A stretch of 64,000 bases of DNA from Bradyrhizobium sp. (GTDB lineage Bacteria > Pseudomonadota > Alphaproteobacteria > Rhizobiales > Xanthobacteraceae): NCBI RefSeq assembly GCF_016219575.1, contig NZ_JACRMG010000029.1, forward strand, positions 62,001 to 126,000, given 5' to 3'. A program made the translations under genes and the position numbers. How positions within the stretch are numbered: the first letter of the stretch is position 1; every line of letters starts with the position of its first letter. Below the pieces are notes generated by a model. It saw only the letters and a program-made list of their open reading frames with translations, made no database searches and was not told the origin of the DNA. Positions 33,363-43,286 of the stretch are shown here, in pieces.

Positions 33363-34675
33363 CCGGCCTCGATCGCACCCAGACCCCGAAGACGCGGCCG
33401 ATGACCAGGCGCACCGCGCTGGTCGCTTCGCTCGACATCGGCACCAGCAAGATCGCCTGCATGATCGCGCGGCTCAAGCCGAGCCCGCCCAACGACGCGC
33501 TGCGCGGCCGCAGCCATGCAGTGGAACTGATCGGCTACAGCCAGATCCAGTCGCGCGGCATGAAGGCCGGCGCCGTGGTCGACCTCGCCGAATGCGAGCA
33601 GTCGGTGCGCCAGGCCGTGGCGCTGGCCGAGCGCATGGCCAAGGTGCGGGTCGAATCCGTTCTGCTCTCGGTTTCCGGCGGCCGGCTGCAGGGCCAGCTC
33701 GTCGAGGCCGCCGCCGACATCAAGGGCGGCTCGGTGACATCGGCGGACGTTACCCGCGTCACCTCCACCGGCATGCGCCACGCAACGGCCGAGGGCCGTA
33801 CGGTACTGCACACCCTGCCGACGAGCTATTCCGTCGACGGCGTCAAGGGCATCCGCGATCCCAAGGGCATGGTCGCCCGCCAGTTCGGCGTCGAGATGAA
33901 CGTCGTCACCGGCGACGCGGCTGTCGCCCGCAACCTGATGCTGGCGGTCGAGCGTTGCCATCTCAACGTCGAGGCCATGGCGGCGAGTCCTTATGTCGCA
34001 GGTCTGGCAGTGCTGACCGACGACGAGGCGGATCTGGGCGCTGCCGTGGTCGAAATGGGGGCAGGCTCCACCACGATTGCGACTTATTCGGCCGGCCGCT
34101 TCGTCCATGCATCCGGGTTTGCGCTCGGCGGGCAACACATCACGATGGATCTCGCCCGCGGACTCTCCGCCTGCATTGCGGATGCCGAGCGAATCAAGAC
34201 GTTATATGGCACCGTGCTGACCGGCGGGTCCGACGCGCGAGAATTGATGTCAGTACCGACTGCGGGCGAGGAGACCGACGCGCCGCAGATCGTGTCCCGC
34301 GCCACGATCGCGAACATCGTCCGGCATCGCGCTGAGGAGATTTTTGAGATGGTGAGGGACCGCCTGGCGGATTCCCCCTTTGCAGCGGAGCCGAGGGCGA
34401 GGGTCGTCCTGAGCGGCGGCGCCTCGCAACTCACCGGCTCGGTCGAACTCGCCACCCGTATCCTCAATCGCCCGGTGCGGATCGGCCGCCCGCTCGGTTT
34501 CGGCCGGCTGCCCAACGAGGCCAAGAGCGCCTCCTTCGCGGTTCCCGCGGGGCTGCTGGTCTACCCGCAATACGCCCATCTCGAACATGTCGAACCGCGG
34601 CATACGCGGCAGCTCAGGACAGGGACTGACGGATACTTCGGAAAGGTCGGACGATGGCTTCGCGAGGGCTTCTGA
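33359..34675 (+). CDS. ftsA: Cell division protein FtsA
   Basis: A 438-residue actin-fold ATPase that tethers FtsZ to the membrane. Phosphate-1 loop ASLDIGTSKIACMIARL (about 24-40), FtsA-specific subdomain 1C (about 105-190), phosphate-2 segment VVEMGAGSTTIATYSAGR, and VVLSGGASQLTG for adenosine binding. The C-terminal YFGKVGRWLREGF is the amphipathic membrane-targeting helix. It overlaps ftsQ by four bases. Confidence 0.97.
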   Translation: MTGLDRTQTPKTRPMTRRTALVASLDIGTSKIACMIARLKPSPPNDALRGRSHAVELIGYSQIQSRGMKAGAVVDLAECEQSVRQAVALAERMAKVRVESVLLSVSGGRLQGQLVEAAADIKGGSVTSADVTRVTSTGMRHATAEGRTVLHTLPTSYSVDGVKGIRDPKGMVARQFGVEMNVVTGDAAVARNLMLAVERCHLNVEAMAASPYVAGLAVLTDDEADLGAAVVEMGAGSTTIATYSAGRFVHASGFALGGQHITMDLARGLSACIADAERIKTLYGTVLTGGSDARELMSVPTAGEETDAPQIVSRATIANIVRHRAEEIFEMVRDRLADSPFAAEPRARVVLSGGASQLTGSVELATRILNRPVRIGRPLGFGRLPNEAKSASFAVPAGLLVYPQYAHLEHVEPRHTRQLRTGTDGYFGKVGRWLREGF

Positions 34676-34764
34676 TGACCGATGTCACCATCATTCGACT
34701 TTCACCAAATCCCGCGGCCGCCGGCCGGGGCGAACCAACGCGCGCGTAGCTACGAGAGGCAACC

Positions 34765-36540
34765 ATGGCACTCAACATCACCCCCCCTGACATCAGCGAG
34801 CTGAAACCGCGGATCACCGTCTTCGGCGTCGGCGGCGCGGGCGGAAATGCCGTCAACAACATGATCACTGCCGGGTTGCAGGGCGTCGACTTCGTCGTCG
34901 CCAACACCGACGCGCAGGCGCTGACGATGTCGAAGTCGCAGCGCATCATCCAGATGGGGACGCAGGTCACGCAGGGCCTCGGCGCCGGCTCGCAGCCGGA
35001 TGTCGGTGCCGCCGCCGCGGAAGAGGTGATGGACGAGATCCGCGATCATCTCTCCGGCGCCAACATGGTGTTCGTCACCGCCGGCATGGGCGGCGGCACC
35101 GGCACCGGCGCCGCTCCCGTCATCGCCAAGTGCGCGCGCGAAATGGGCATCCTCACGGTGGGCGTGGTGACCAAGCCCTTCCACTTCGAGGGCCAGCGCC
35201 GCATGCGCACCGCGGAAGCCGGCATCGCCGAGCTGCACAAGGTGGTCGATACGCTCCTGATCATCCCGAACCAGAACCTGTTCCGGGTCGCCAACGAGAA
35301 GACCACCTTCGCCGACGCCTTCGCGATGGCCGACCAGGTGCTCTATTCGGGCGTCGCCTGCATCACTGACCTGATGGTCAAGGAAGGCCTGATCAATCTC
35401 GACTTCGCCGACGTCAGGGCGGTGATGAGGGAAATGGGCAAGGCGATGATGGGCACGGGCGAAGCCGCCGGCGACAAGCGCGCGCTGACCGCCGCGGAAG
35501 CCGCGATCGCCAACCCGCTGATCGACGACTCCTCCATGAAGGGCGCGCGCGGGCTGCTGATCTCCATCACCGGCGGCAAGGATCTCACGCTGTTCGAGGT
35601 CGACGAGGCCGCCACCCGCATCCGCGAGGAAGTCGACCAGGATGCCAACATCATCGTCGGCGCCACCTTCGACGAAGCGCTCGACGGCGTGATCCGCGTC
35701 TCCGTCGTCGCCACCGGCATCGAGCAGGCCGCGGTCGCGCGCTCGCTGAATTCGGCCTCTACGCCCATTGCCCAGGCCACGCCTGCCGCGACGCCGGAGA
35801 ATCGCCTCGCCGATCTCACCGCGCGGCTGCGCGCCGACAACCAGCGCCTTGCTGAGCGTGCCCAGAAGCTGGAGGCCGCGGTCCCGGCGCCTGCGCCGGT
35901 CACCACGCCGATCGCCCCGCGCGCGACCAGCAATGTCGAGCGTGCGGCGCTGGCGGCGATTGCGGCCGCGGTCGCACCCGAAGCGCCGCAGGCCTCCACG
36001 CAGCCCGCCACCTATGGCGACGTCACCGTGCGCCCGGTCGCGCAGAAGCCGACCTTGTTCCCGGACAAGGAAGCTGACCGCGCCGAATCGCACGAGCCGC
36101 CGCCGGCCGAGAACTTCATCCCGCCGGCCGCCGAACGCCCGTCATCCCGCTCGCCGCGCATGCCCAAATTCGAGGACCTGCCGATGCCGGCCCAGGCCGA
36201 AATCCGCAAGGCGCATGAGACCGAGGAGGAGCATCCGCACAAGAAGCTGTCGCTGCTGCAGCGGCTGGCCAATGTCGGTCTCGGCCGCCGCGACGAGGAG
36301 AGCGAGCCGCCGATTGCCGCCCGCGCCTCCGGCCCCGCCATGCCGCCGCTGCCGGAACGCAAGCCGGCCCGCACGGTGGCCCAGCAGATCGCAGCCAGCG
36401 AGCCGGTCTCCGAATACGCCAAGCAGCGGCAGGCCCCCCAGGGGCTCGACGTTCATGGCCGTCAGGCGCCTGTTGCATCGGCGCCACAGGGCGATGACCA
36501 TCTTGATATCCCGGCCTTCCTGCGCCGGCAGGCCAACTGA
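34765..36540 (+). CDS. ftsZ: Tubulin-like cell division GTPase FtsZ
   Basis: A 591-residue FtsZ of the long rhizobial type. The GTPase core (about residues 12-320) has GVGGAGGNAVNNMI, ANTDAQAL, the tubulin signature GMGGGTGTGAAPVIA and the synergy-loop NLDFADVRAVM. A long Pro/Ala/Arg-rich linker (about 330-575) ends in the conserved C-terminal peptide DIPAFLRRQ that binds FtsA. It polymerises into the Z ring. An 88-base gap separates it from ftsA, and a strong terminator follows. Confidence 0.98.
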   Translation: MALNITPPDISELKPRITVFGVGGAGGNAVNNMITAGLQGVDFVVANTDAQALTMSKSQRIIQMGTQVTQGLGAGSQPDVGAAAAEEVMDEIRDHLSGANMVFVTAGMGGGTGTGAAPVIAKCAREMGILTVGVVTKPFHFEGQRRMRTAEAGIAELHKVVDTLLIIPNQNLFRVANEKTTFADAFAMADQVLYSGVACITDLMVKEGLINLDFADVRAVMREMGKAMMGTGEAAGDKRALTAAEAAIANPLIDDSSMKGARGLLISITGGKDLTLFEVDEAATRIREEVDQDANIIVGATFDEALDGVIRVSVVATGIEQAAVARSLNSASTPIAQATPAATPENRLADLTARLRADNQRLAERAQKLEAAVPAPAPVTTPIAPRATSNVERAALAAIAAAVAPEAPQASTQPATYGDVTVRPVAQKPTLFPDKEADRAESHEPPPAENFIPPAAERPSSRSPRMPKFEDLPMPAQAEIRKAHETEEEHPHKKLSLLQRLANVGLGRRDEESEPPIAARASGPAMPPLPERKPARTVAQQIAASEPVSEYAKQRQAPQGLDVHGRQAPVASAPQGDDHLDIPAFLRRQAN

Positions 36541-36568
36541 AGTTTGTTACAATTCTGACGATGCAAGA

Positions 36569-36601
36569 GGTCCCGGTGGCAGCACCGGGACCTTTACTTT
36601 T
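36569..36601 (+). terminator. Rho-independent terminator after ftsZ
   Basis: GGTCCCGGTG, loop GCAG, CACCGGGACC: a perfect 10-bp stem followed by TTTACTTTT. It ends the dcw cluster transcript. The T-rich end overlaps TTTTCCACA (36598-36606), which fits a relaxed DnaA-box pattern. Confidence 0.9.
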
Positions 36602-36881
36602 CCACAGGGTATGGTTTTGCCGTTCCAGGCAAGCTTTTGTTTTTAAATGATTAATTATTCTTTCCTTGCTTTAATTCATGTGTCGGAAGCCGGCGCATTT
36701 TGGTTAAGCTTTGGCGTGAATGCGGCACAGTTGGGGTAACAATCCGTAAAAAAGCGTGAGTTGGCGCGCTTTCGGGCAGTGATTAGAGTTCACCGCGACT
36801 AGGGGATGCTTGAAGCGTGAGTCGATCCCGGAACTGGGGTTGGGCGGTCTTTGAGTTAGTCGGGTAGTGGGCAGTCTTCGG
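36602..36881. promoter_or_regulatory. AT-rich region upstream of lpxC
   Basis: About 280 bases without a gene. The stretch 36630-36680 (TTTTTAAATGATTAATTATTC) is the most AT-rich DNA in the neighbourhood and is likely to hold the lpxC promoter. TTAA occurs repeatedly but not with the seven-base spacing of a CtrA site. Confidence 0.45.
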
Positions 36882-37841
36882 ATGAAATTAAACCGTCAAA
36901 CCACGCTTCAGTCGCAAGCCACTGTGACGGGCGTCGGCGTTCATTCCGGTTTACCCGTTAATCTGACCATCGGACCTGCACCTGTTGATGCAGGTCTTAT
37001 TTTTGTCCGCACCGGCCTTGAGGGCGTCGACCGCGAAGTCGTGGCATCGGCCGAATCGGTCATCTCCACTGAATTTGCCACCGTCCTGGGCGACAGCGAA
37101 GGCCCACTGGTTGCCACCGCCGAGCATGTTCTCGCTGCGCTACGCGGCATGGGCGTCGACAACGCCACCATCGAGATCGACGGCCCCGAAGTCCCGATCA
37201 TGGACGGCAGCGCGGCTGCCTTTGTTGCCGCGATCGATCAGGCCGGCATCGTGGCCCAGCCCGCGGTCCGCCGCTTCCTGCAAATCCTCAAGCCCGTTAC
37301 GGTCACCCGTGGCGATTCCTTCGGCGAGTTCCGGCCCTATGCGGCGGGCTTCCGCGCCGAGGTGGAGATCGACTTCGTCAATCCCGTGATCGGCAGGCAG
37401 AGTTACGCGCTTGAACTTAGCCCGGAGCGGTTCCGCCGCGAGATCAGCCGCGCCCGTACCTTCGGCTTCCTCAACGAGTTTGCGCGGCTCTCCAGCGCCG
37501 GTTTTGCGCTCGGCTCCTCCTTCGAGAACACGGTGGTGTTCGACGACGAGCGCCTGCTCAATGCCGAAGGCCTGCGTTACGCCGACGAATGCGCCCGTCA
37601 CAAGGTGCTGGATGTCATCGGCGATCTCGCGCTGGCCGGCCTGCCGCTGCTCGGCGCCTTCCGCTCTGTGCGTGGCGGCCACAAGCTCAACCACGCCGCC
37701 CTGACGGCTCTGCTGGCCGACCGCACCGCCTGGCGCGTGGTCGAGGGCGAAACCCCCCGCCGCAGCCGCGTTCCGGCCGAAGCCGGCCGTGCCATCGTCG
37801 GCGGCATGGTGTCGCCGGCCTACAGCCCGGACGTGTCCTGA
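36882..37841 (+). CDS. lpxC: UDP-3-O-acyl-N-acetylglucosamine deacetylase
   Basis: A 319-residue zinc enzyme for the committed step of lipid A synthesis. Motifs: QTTLQSQATVTGVGVHSG at the start, TAEHVLAALRGMGVDNATIEI with the zinc His (residues about 73-93), PIMDGSAAAFV, SRARTFGFLNEF, and YADECARHKVLDVIGDLAL with HKxxD. The ATG at 36882 is the family start; a GTG at 36867 is in frame but adds five residues. Separated from ftsZ by a terminator. Confidence 0.97.
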   Translation: MKLNRQTTLQSQATVTGVGVHSGLPVNLTIGPAPVDAGLIFVRTGLEGVDREVVASAESVISTEFATVLGDSEGPLVATAEHVLAALRGMGVDNATIEIDGPEVPIMDGSAAAFVAAIDQAGIVAQPAVRRFLQILKPVTVTRGDSFGEFRPYAAGFRAEVEIDFVNPVIGRQSYALELSPERFRREISRARTFGFLNEFARLSSAGFALGSSFENTVVFDDERLLNAEGLRYADECARHKVLDVIGDLALAGLPLLGAFRSVRGGHKLNHAALTALLADRTAWRVVEGETPRRSRVPAEAGRAIVGGMVSPAYSPDVS

Positions 37842-38072
37842 AGGGGCGGATCGCCCCCTGGCGCAGCCCGCGCCGTCCGATTTTCCCTAGTAACCACAAT
37901 TGGTAAGGATCGTGGCCGGCCGCCTTAATCCGGGCGGAATGCCTGCCTATCCGGTTGGTTAATGGGGTTATTTCGGCTAAGTGTAGCCCGCGGTTGCGTT
38001 GCTCCCGTGAACCTTGCGGCCATGACCGGCCGTAACAGCAAGCATCGCATCACAGGCGTCAGGTCTCAATTC

Positions 38073-38954
38073 ATGTCGGCACAGCGTATGACGCTTCGAG
38101 GGCGCAAATCACCGGCCGGGCTGCGGCTCGCCGGCCTAATTGCGCTGTTCGCGTTGCCGCTCGGCGGATGCGGCACCGGCGATCTCTGGGACAAGTTCAC
38201 CCGGAAGGACGACACCTTCGTCGAGGAGCCCGCGGACAAGCTCTACAATGAGGGCTTGTACCTGATGAACCAGCGCAAGGATAGCAAGGCCGCCTCGAAG
38301 AAGTTCGAGGAAGTTGACCGCCAGCATCCCTATTCCGACTGGGCGCGCAAATCGCTGCTGATGTCGGCCTACGCCTTCTACAACGCCGGCGACTATGACA
38401 GCTGCATCGGCGCGGCCACCCGCTACGTCACGCTGCATCCCGGCAGCCCCGATGCGGCCTATGCGCAATACCTGATCGCCGCCTCGCATTACGACCAGAT
38501 CCCCGACGTCTCGCGCGACCAGGGCCGCACCGAGAAGGCGATCAACGCGCTCGAGGAGGTCGTGCGCAAATATCCGACCTCGGAATACGCCAACTCCGCC
38601 AAGGCCAAGCTGGAAGGCGCGCGCGACCAGCTCGCCGGCAAGGAGATGGATGTCGGCCGCTACTACATGCAGAAGCGCGACTACACGGCTGCGATCAACC
38701 GCTTCAAGACCGTGGTGACGCGTTACCAGACCACGCGCCACGTCGAGGAGGCGCTGTTCCGCCTCGCCGAGGCTTATATGGCGATCGGCATCGTCGGCGA
38801 GGCGCAGACCGCGGCCGCCGTGCTTGGCCACAATTTTCCGGAAAGCCGCTGGTACAAGGACGCCTATAATCTTGTAAAGTCCGGCGGTCTCGAGCCGAGC
38901 GAGAACAAGGGCTCCTATATTTCCAGGGCCTTCAAGAAGATGGGCCTCGGCTAG
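38073..38954 (+). CDS. bamD: Outer membrane assembly lipoprotein BamD
   Basis: A 293-residue lipoprotein of the Bam complex. The N-terminal hydrophobic stretch ends in the lipobox LPLGGC, so the lipidated Cys is near residue 32. The rest is TPR-like helices (ADKLYNEGLYLMNQRKDSKAA, YSDWARKSLLMSAYAFYNAGDY, YAQYLIAASHYDQIPDVSRDQ), diagnostic of BamD/YfiO. Several in-frame ATGs exist (38022, 38073, 38088); 38073 is a compromise and the start is uncertain. recN starts 16 bases after its stop codon. Confidence 0.93.
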   Translation: MSAQRMTLRGRKSPAGLRLAGLIALFALPLGGCGTGDLWDKFTRKDDTFVEEPADKLYNEGLYLMNQRKDSKAASKKFEEVDRQHPYSDWARKSLLMSAYAFYNAGDYDSCIGAATRYVTLHPGSPDAAYAQYLIAASHYDQIPDVSRDQGRTEKAINALEEVVRKYPTSEYANSAKAKLEGARDQLAGKEMDVGRYYMQKRDYTAAINRFKTVVTRYQTTRHVEEALFRLAEAYMAIGIVGEAQTAAAVLGHNFPESRWYKDAYNLVKSGGLEPSENKGSYISRAFKKMGLG

Positions 38955-38970
38955 GTTCTGGGTTCCCCGC

Positions 38971-40641
38971 ATGCTGGCGCGTCTATCGATCCGCGACATC
39001 GTCCTGATCGAACGGCTCGATATCGAATTCTCCCGGGGCCTTGCCGTGCTCACCGGCGAAACCGGTGCGGGCAAATCCATCCTGCTCGATGCCTTTGCGC
39101 TGGCGCTCGGCGGCCGCGGCGATGCCGGCCTGGTGCGCCATGGCGCGGAGCAGGGCCAGGTCACGGCCACCTTCGACGTGCCGAAGAATCATCCGGCCAC
39201 GAAAATCCTCGCCGACAACGGCCTCGAGGATACCGGCGAAATGATCCTGCGCCGCGTGCAGTTCGCCGACGGCCGCACGCGGGCGTTCATCAACGACCAG
39301 TCGATCTCGGTGCAGACGCTGAAGGCCGTGGGCGCCGCGCTGGTCGAGATCCACGGTCAGCACGACGAGCGCGCGCTGGTCGATGCCTCCACCCACCGCC
39401 GCCTGCTCGACGCCTTCGGCGGGCTGGAGAAGGACGTCGCCGCAATAGAGACGCTGTGGGAGGCGCGCCGCACCGCTGCTGCCTCGCTGGAGGAGCATCG
39501 GGCCTCCGTCGAGCGCGCCGCGCGCGAGGCGGATTATCTGCGCCATGCCTCCGCCGAGCTGAAGACGCTGGCGCCGCAGGAAGGCGAGGAGACGCAGCTG
39601 GCGGAACGCCGCACCGTCATGATGCAGGGCGAGAAGATCGCAACCGATTTGCGCGAGGCGCAGGAGGCGATCGGCGGCGCGCATTCGCCGGTACCGTCGC
39701 TGTCCGCCGCCGTGCGCCGGCTGGAACGCCGCGCCGCCAATTCGCCTGCGCTGGTCGAGCCCGCGGTGAGGGCCATCGATGCCGCCATCAACGCGCTGGA
39801 AGAGGCCGACCAGCATCTCAACGCCGCGCTGCGGGCGGCCGATTTCGATCCCGCCGAGCTCGAGCGCATCGAAGAGCGCCTGTTCGCGCTGCGCGCCGCC
39901 GCGCGCAAATATTCCACGCCGGTCGACCGGCTTGCCGCACTCGCGCTGCAGATGGCTGGCGATGTCGCCCTGATCGATGCCGGCGCCGAGCAGTTGAAGA
40001 AGCTGGAGGCCGCCGCGCTCGAGGCCGACAAGCGCTACGCCGCCGCTGCCGCAAAGCTCTCGGCGTCGCGCGCAAGGGCCGCCACAAAGCTCGACAAGGC
40101 CGTCAACGCCGAGCTGCCGCCGCTGAAGCTGGAACGCGCCAGCTTCACCACGCAGCTGGAGGCCGATGACGCCTCGCCCGGACCGCAGGGCATCGATCGC
40201 GTCGAGTTCTGGGTGCAGACCAATCCCGGTACGCGGCCGGGCCCGCTGATGAAGGTGGCCTCCGGCGGCGAGCTGTCGCGCTTCCTGTTGGCGCTGAAGG
40301 TCGTGCTCGCCGACCGCGGCTCGGCGCCGACGCTTGTTTTCGACGAAATCGACACCGGCGTCGGCGGCGCGGTGGCCGACGCCATCGGCACGCGGCTGGC
40401 GCGTCTCGCCACCAAGGTGCAGGTGATGGCGGTGACGCATGCGCCCCAGGTCGCCGCCCGCGCCGGCCAGCATCTCTTGATTTCCAAGGATGCGCTCGAC
40501 AAGGGCAAGCGCGTCGCCACCCGCGTCAACGCGCTCGCCGCCGACCATCGCCGCGAGGAAATCGCGAGGATGCTCGCCGGCGCCGAGATCACCGCCGAGG
40601 CGAGGGCCGCCGCGGAGCGGCTGCTGAAAGCGGCCTCGTAA
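38971..40641 (+). CDS. recN: DNA repair ATPase RecN
   Basis: A 556-residue SMC-like protein. Walker A is TGETGAGKSILLDAFALALGGRG near residues 27-49; a central coiled coil (about 155-370) is flanked by two ATPase halves; the signature KVASGGELSRFLLALK and Walker B TLVFDEIDTGVGG lie in the C-terminal part. RecN organises broken DNA ends during double-strand break repair. It lies between bamD and ligA, 12 bases before ligA. Confidence 0.97.
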   Translation: MLARLSIRDIVLIERLDIEFSRGLAVLTGETGAGKSILLDAFALALGGRGDAGLVRHGAEQGQVTATFDVPKNHPATKILADNGLEDTGEMILRRVQFADGRTRAFINDQSISVQTLKAVGAALVEIHGQHDERALVDASTHRRLLDAFGGLEKDVAAIETLWEARRTAAASLEEHRASVERAAREADYLRHASAELKTLAPQEGEETQLAERRTVMMQGEKIATDLREAQEAIGGAHSPVPSLSAAVRRLERRAANSPALVEPAVRAIDAAINALEEADQHLNAALRAADFDPAELERIEERLFALRAAARKYSTPVDRLAALALQMAGDVALIDAGAEQLKKLEAAALEADKRYAAAAAKLSASRARAATKLDKAVNAELPPLKLERASFTTQLEADDASPGPQGIDRVEFWVQTNPGTRPGPLMKVASGGELSRFLLALKVVLADRGSAPTLVFDEIDTGVGGAVADAIGTRLARLATKVQVMAVTHAPQVAARAGQHLLISKDALDKGKRVATRVNALAADHRREEIARMLAGAEITAEARAAAERLLKAAS

Positions 40642-40653
40642 GCGGCGTCACGC

Positions 40654-42801
40654 ATGGCCAGCAAAGCGAAGAAACCGCTCACCGATATTGCCAAGCTGAC
40701 CAGGCCCCAGGCCAAGGTCGAGCACATGCGGCTGGCGCTTGAGCTCGAAGCGCATGACAGGCGCTATTATCAGGACGACGCGCCTGTTGTTTCCGACGCC
40801 GAATACGACGCGCTGCGCCAGCGCTTCAACGCCATCGAGAAGCGCTTTCCCGAGCTGGTCAGCGCCGAATCGCCGTCGCAAAAAATCGGCGCCGCGCCCT
40901 CCGGACGTTTCCGGAAAGTCCGCCACGCGGTGCCGATGCTGTCGCTCGACAACGCGTTTGCCGAAGCGGACGTGCGCGATTTCGCCGAGCGCATCCAGCG
41001 TTTCCTGAAGCTGGCTGACGACAAGATCGATTTCTCCGCCGAGCCGAAGATCGACGGGCTGTCGATGTCGCTGCGCTACGAGGGCGGCGAACTCGTCACC
41101 GCCGCCACCCGCGGCGACGGCGCGGAGGGCGAGGACGTCACCGCCAACATCCGTACGCTGGACGACGTGCCGCAGAAGCTGAAGGGCCGCAACGTGCCCG
41201 ATATCTGCGAGGTGCGCGGCGAGGTCTACATGACCAAGAAGGCGTTCCTCGCGCTGAACAGGAAGCAGGTCGAGGCCGGGGAGGCGCCGTTCGCCAATCC
41301 CAGAAATTCCGCCGCCGGCTCGCTGCGCCAGAAGGACCCGTCCATCACCGCTTCGCGTCCGCTCGGCTTCTTCGCCTACGCCTGGGGCGAGATGAGCGCC
41401 ATGCCGGAGGAAACGCAGACCGGCATGATCGGCTGGTTCGAGCGCTGCGGCTTCAGGACCAATCCACTGACCAGGCTATGCCATTCCGTCGAGCAGCTGA
41501 TCGCCTTCCATCGCAGGATCGAGGAGAGCCGCGCCGGGCTCGACTACGACATCGACGGCGTCGTCTACAAGGTCGATCGCATCGACTGGCAGGAGCGCCT
41601 CGGCTTCGTCTCGCGCACGCCGCGCTGGGGCATCGCGCACAAATTTCCGGCCGAGCAGGCCGTCACCGTGCTGCGCGACATCGAGATCCAGGTCGGCCGC
41701 ACCGGCACGTTGGCGCCGGTCGGCAAGCTGGAGCCGGTCGGCGTCGGCGGCGTCATCGTCCAGAACGTCACGCTGCACAACGAGGACTACATCAGGGGCG
41801 TCGGCGGCGACGGCGAACTGATCCGCGAGGGCCGAGATATCAGGATCGGCGACACCGTCGTGATCCAGCGCGCCGGCGATGTCATCCCGCAGGTGGTGGA
41901 TGTCCTGATCGACAAGCGGCCGAAGGGCGCCAGGGAGTTCCACTTCCCGAAAAAGTGCCCGTGCCCGCTGCACACCGACGTGGTGCGCGAGGAGACCGCC
42001 ACGGGCGAGGAGGGCTCGCGCGCCCGCTGCACCGGCGAGTTCGCCTGTCCGTTCCAGAAGATCGAGCACCTGAAGCTGTTCGTGTCGCGCAGGGCATTCG
42101 ACATCGACGGCCTCGGCGAAAAGCAGCTGCAATATTTCTTCGACGAGGGTTGGGTCAAGGAACCCGGCGACATCTTCACGCTGCAGAAGCGCAACAGCAG
42201 GCTCAAGCTCGAGGAAATCGAGGGTTACGGCGAAACCTCGGTGCGCAATCTCTTTGCCGCCATCGACGGCCGCCGCCGCATCGCGCTCGAGCGTTTCATC
42301 TTTGCGCTGGGCATGCGCCATGTCGGCGAGACCACGGCGCTGGCGCTGGCGCGCGGCTACGGCTCGTGGGAGGCCTTTCACGACGCCTGCCTCAAGGTCG
42401 CGAGGGGCGACGAGGAGGCGATCGCCGAGATGGATGCGCTCGACCAGATCGGCGACACCGTGATTGCGAGCGTCGCCGCCTATTTCGGCGAGAGCCACAA
42501 CCGCGGCATCGTCGACCGGCTGGTGAAAGAGCTGGAGGAGATCGTCGACGCCGAGAGGCCGAAGAGCAATTCAAAGGTCGCCGGCAAGACGGTCGTCTTC
42601 ACCGGCTCGCTGGAGAAGATGACCCGCGACGAGGCCAAGGCCACCGCCGAACGCCTCGGCGCCAAGGCCGCAGGCTCGGTGTCGAAGAAGACCGACTACG
42701 TCGTCGCCGGACCCGGCGCCGGCTCGAAGCTGGCCGAAGCGAAGAAGCACGGCGTCACCGTGCTGACCGAGGACGAGTGGCTGAAGCTGATCGGGGAGTG
42801 A
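40654..42801 (+). CDS. ligA: NAD-dependent DNA ligase
   Basis: A 715-residue LigA. Adenylation domain with catalytic Lys in AEPKIDGLSMSLRYEGG, NAD-binding domain Ia at the N-terminus (HDRRYYQDDAPVVSDAEYD), OB fold, Zn finger with Cys in CPCPLHTD and ARCTGEFAC, helix-hairpin-helix repeats, and a C-terminal BRCT domain (about 637-715). It seals nicks in replication and repair using NAD+. It follows recN closely, probably cotranscribed. Confidence 0.98.
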   Translation: MASKAKKPLTDIAKLTRPQAKVEHMRLALELEAHDRRYYQDDAPVVSDAEYDALRQRFNAIEKRFPELVSAESPSQKIGAAPSGRFRKVRHAVPMLSLDNAFAEADVRDFAERIQRFLKLADDKIDFSAEPKIDGLSMSLRYEGGELVTAATRGDGAEGEDVTANIRTLDDVPQKLKGRNVPDICEVRGEVYMTKKAFLALNRKQVEAGEAPFANPRNSAAGSLRQKDPSITASRPLGFFAYAWGEMSAMPEETQTGMIGWFERCGFRTNPLTRLCHSVEQLIAFHRRIEESRAGLDYDIDGVVYKVDRIDWQERLGFVSRTPRWGIAHKFPAEQAVTVLRDIEIQVGRTGTLAPVGKLEPVGVGGVIVQNVTLHNEDYIRGVGGDGELIREGRDIRIGDTVVIQRAGDVIPQVVDVLIDKRPKGAREFHFPKKCPCPLHTDVVREETATGEEGSRARCTGEFACPFQKIEHLKLFVSRRAFDIDGLGEKQLQYFFDEGWVKEPGDIFTLQKRNSRLKLEEIEGYGETSVRNLFAAIDGRRRIALERFIFALGMRHVGETTALALARGYGSWEAFHDACLKVARGDEEAIAEMDALDQIGDTVIASVAAYFGESHNRGIVDRLVKELEEIVDAERPKSNSKVAGKTVVFTGSLEKMTRDEAKATAERLGAKAAGSVSKKTDYVVAGPGAGSKLAEAKKHGVTVLTEDEWLKLIGE

Positions 42802-42836
42802 CGCGGGTAACCAAGAACTTCAAACAGGAGGAAGCG

Positions 42837-43154
42837 ATGATCAAGGTAAGCGTGATGTATCCCAACAATCCCGGTGCGCGGTTCGACCACGACTATTACC
42901 GGGAAAAGCACATGCCGCTGGTGAAGGCTCGCATGGGCGATGCCTGCAAGTACTACACCATCGACAAGGGTCTTGCCGGCGGCGCGCCGGGCGCGCCTGC
43001 GACCTATGTCGGCATGTGCCACATCTTCGCCGACTCCGTCGACGCGTTCCAGAAGTCTTTCGGACCGCACGCCAAGGAGATCATGGGCGACATCAGGAAC
43101 TACACCGACATCGCGCCGGTCATGCAGATCAGCGAAGTCGTAGTGGAGAAGTGA
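42837..43154 (+). CDS. EthD family protein
   Basis: A 105-residue ferredoxin-like fold protein. It begins MIKVSVMYPNNPGARFDHDYY and has the HMPLVKARMGDACKYYTIDKG segment typical of EthD/dimeric alpha-beta barrel proteins. A perfect AGGAGG ribosome site precedes the ATG. EthD proteins occur beside ether- or aromatic-degrading oxidases, but biochemical function is unclear. Here it sits alone after ligA; a family B palindrome follows. Confidence 0.88.
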   Translation: MIKVSVMYPNNPGARFDHDYYREKHMPLVKARMGDACKYYTIDKGLAGGAPGAPATYVGMCHIFADSVDAFQKSFGPHAKEIMGDIRNYTDIAPVMQISEVVVEK

Positions 43155-43180
43155 GGCCACGCGCCCGGTTTTCCGCATTC

Positions 43181-43267
43181 GTCATGGCCGGGCTTGACCC
43201 GGCCATCCACGTCTTTGCCGCCGCACGAAAGAACGTCGTGGATGCCCGGGTCAAGCCCGGGCATGAC
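43181..43267. repeat. Palindromic repeat, family B, copy after the EthD gene
   Basis: Left arm GGCCGGGCTTGACCCGGCC, right arm GCCCGGGTCAAGCCCGGGC, inverted, with CATCCACG/CGTGGATG facing the centre. The arms are again of the two different subtypes. Confidence 0.9.
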
Positions 43268-43286
43268 GAGTCGGGAGGGCCGTGCC

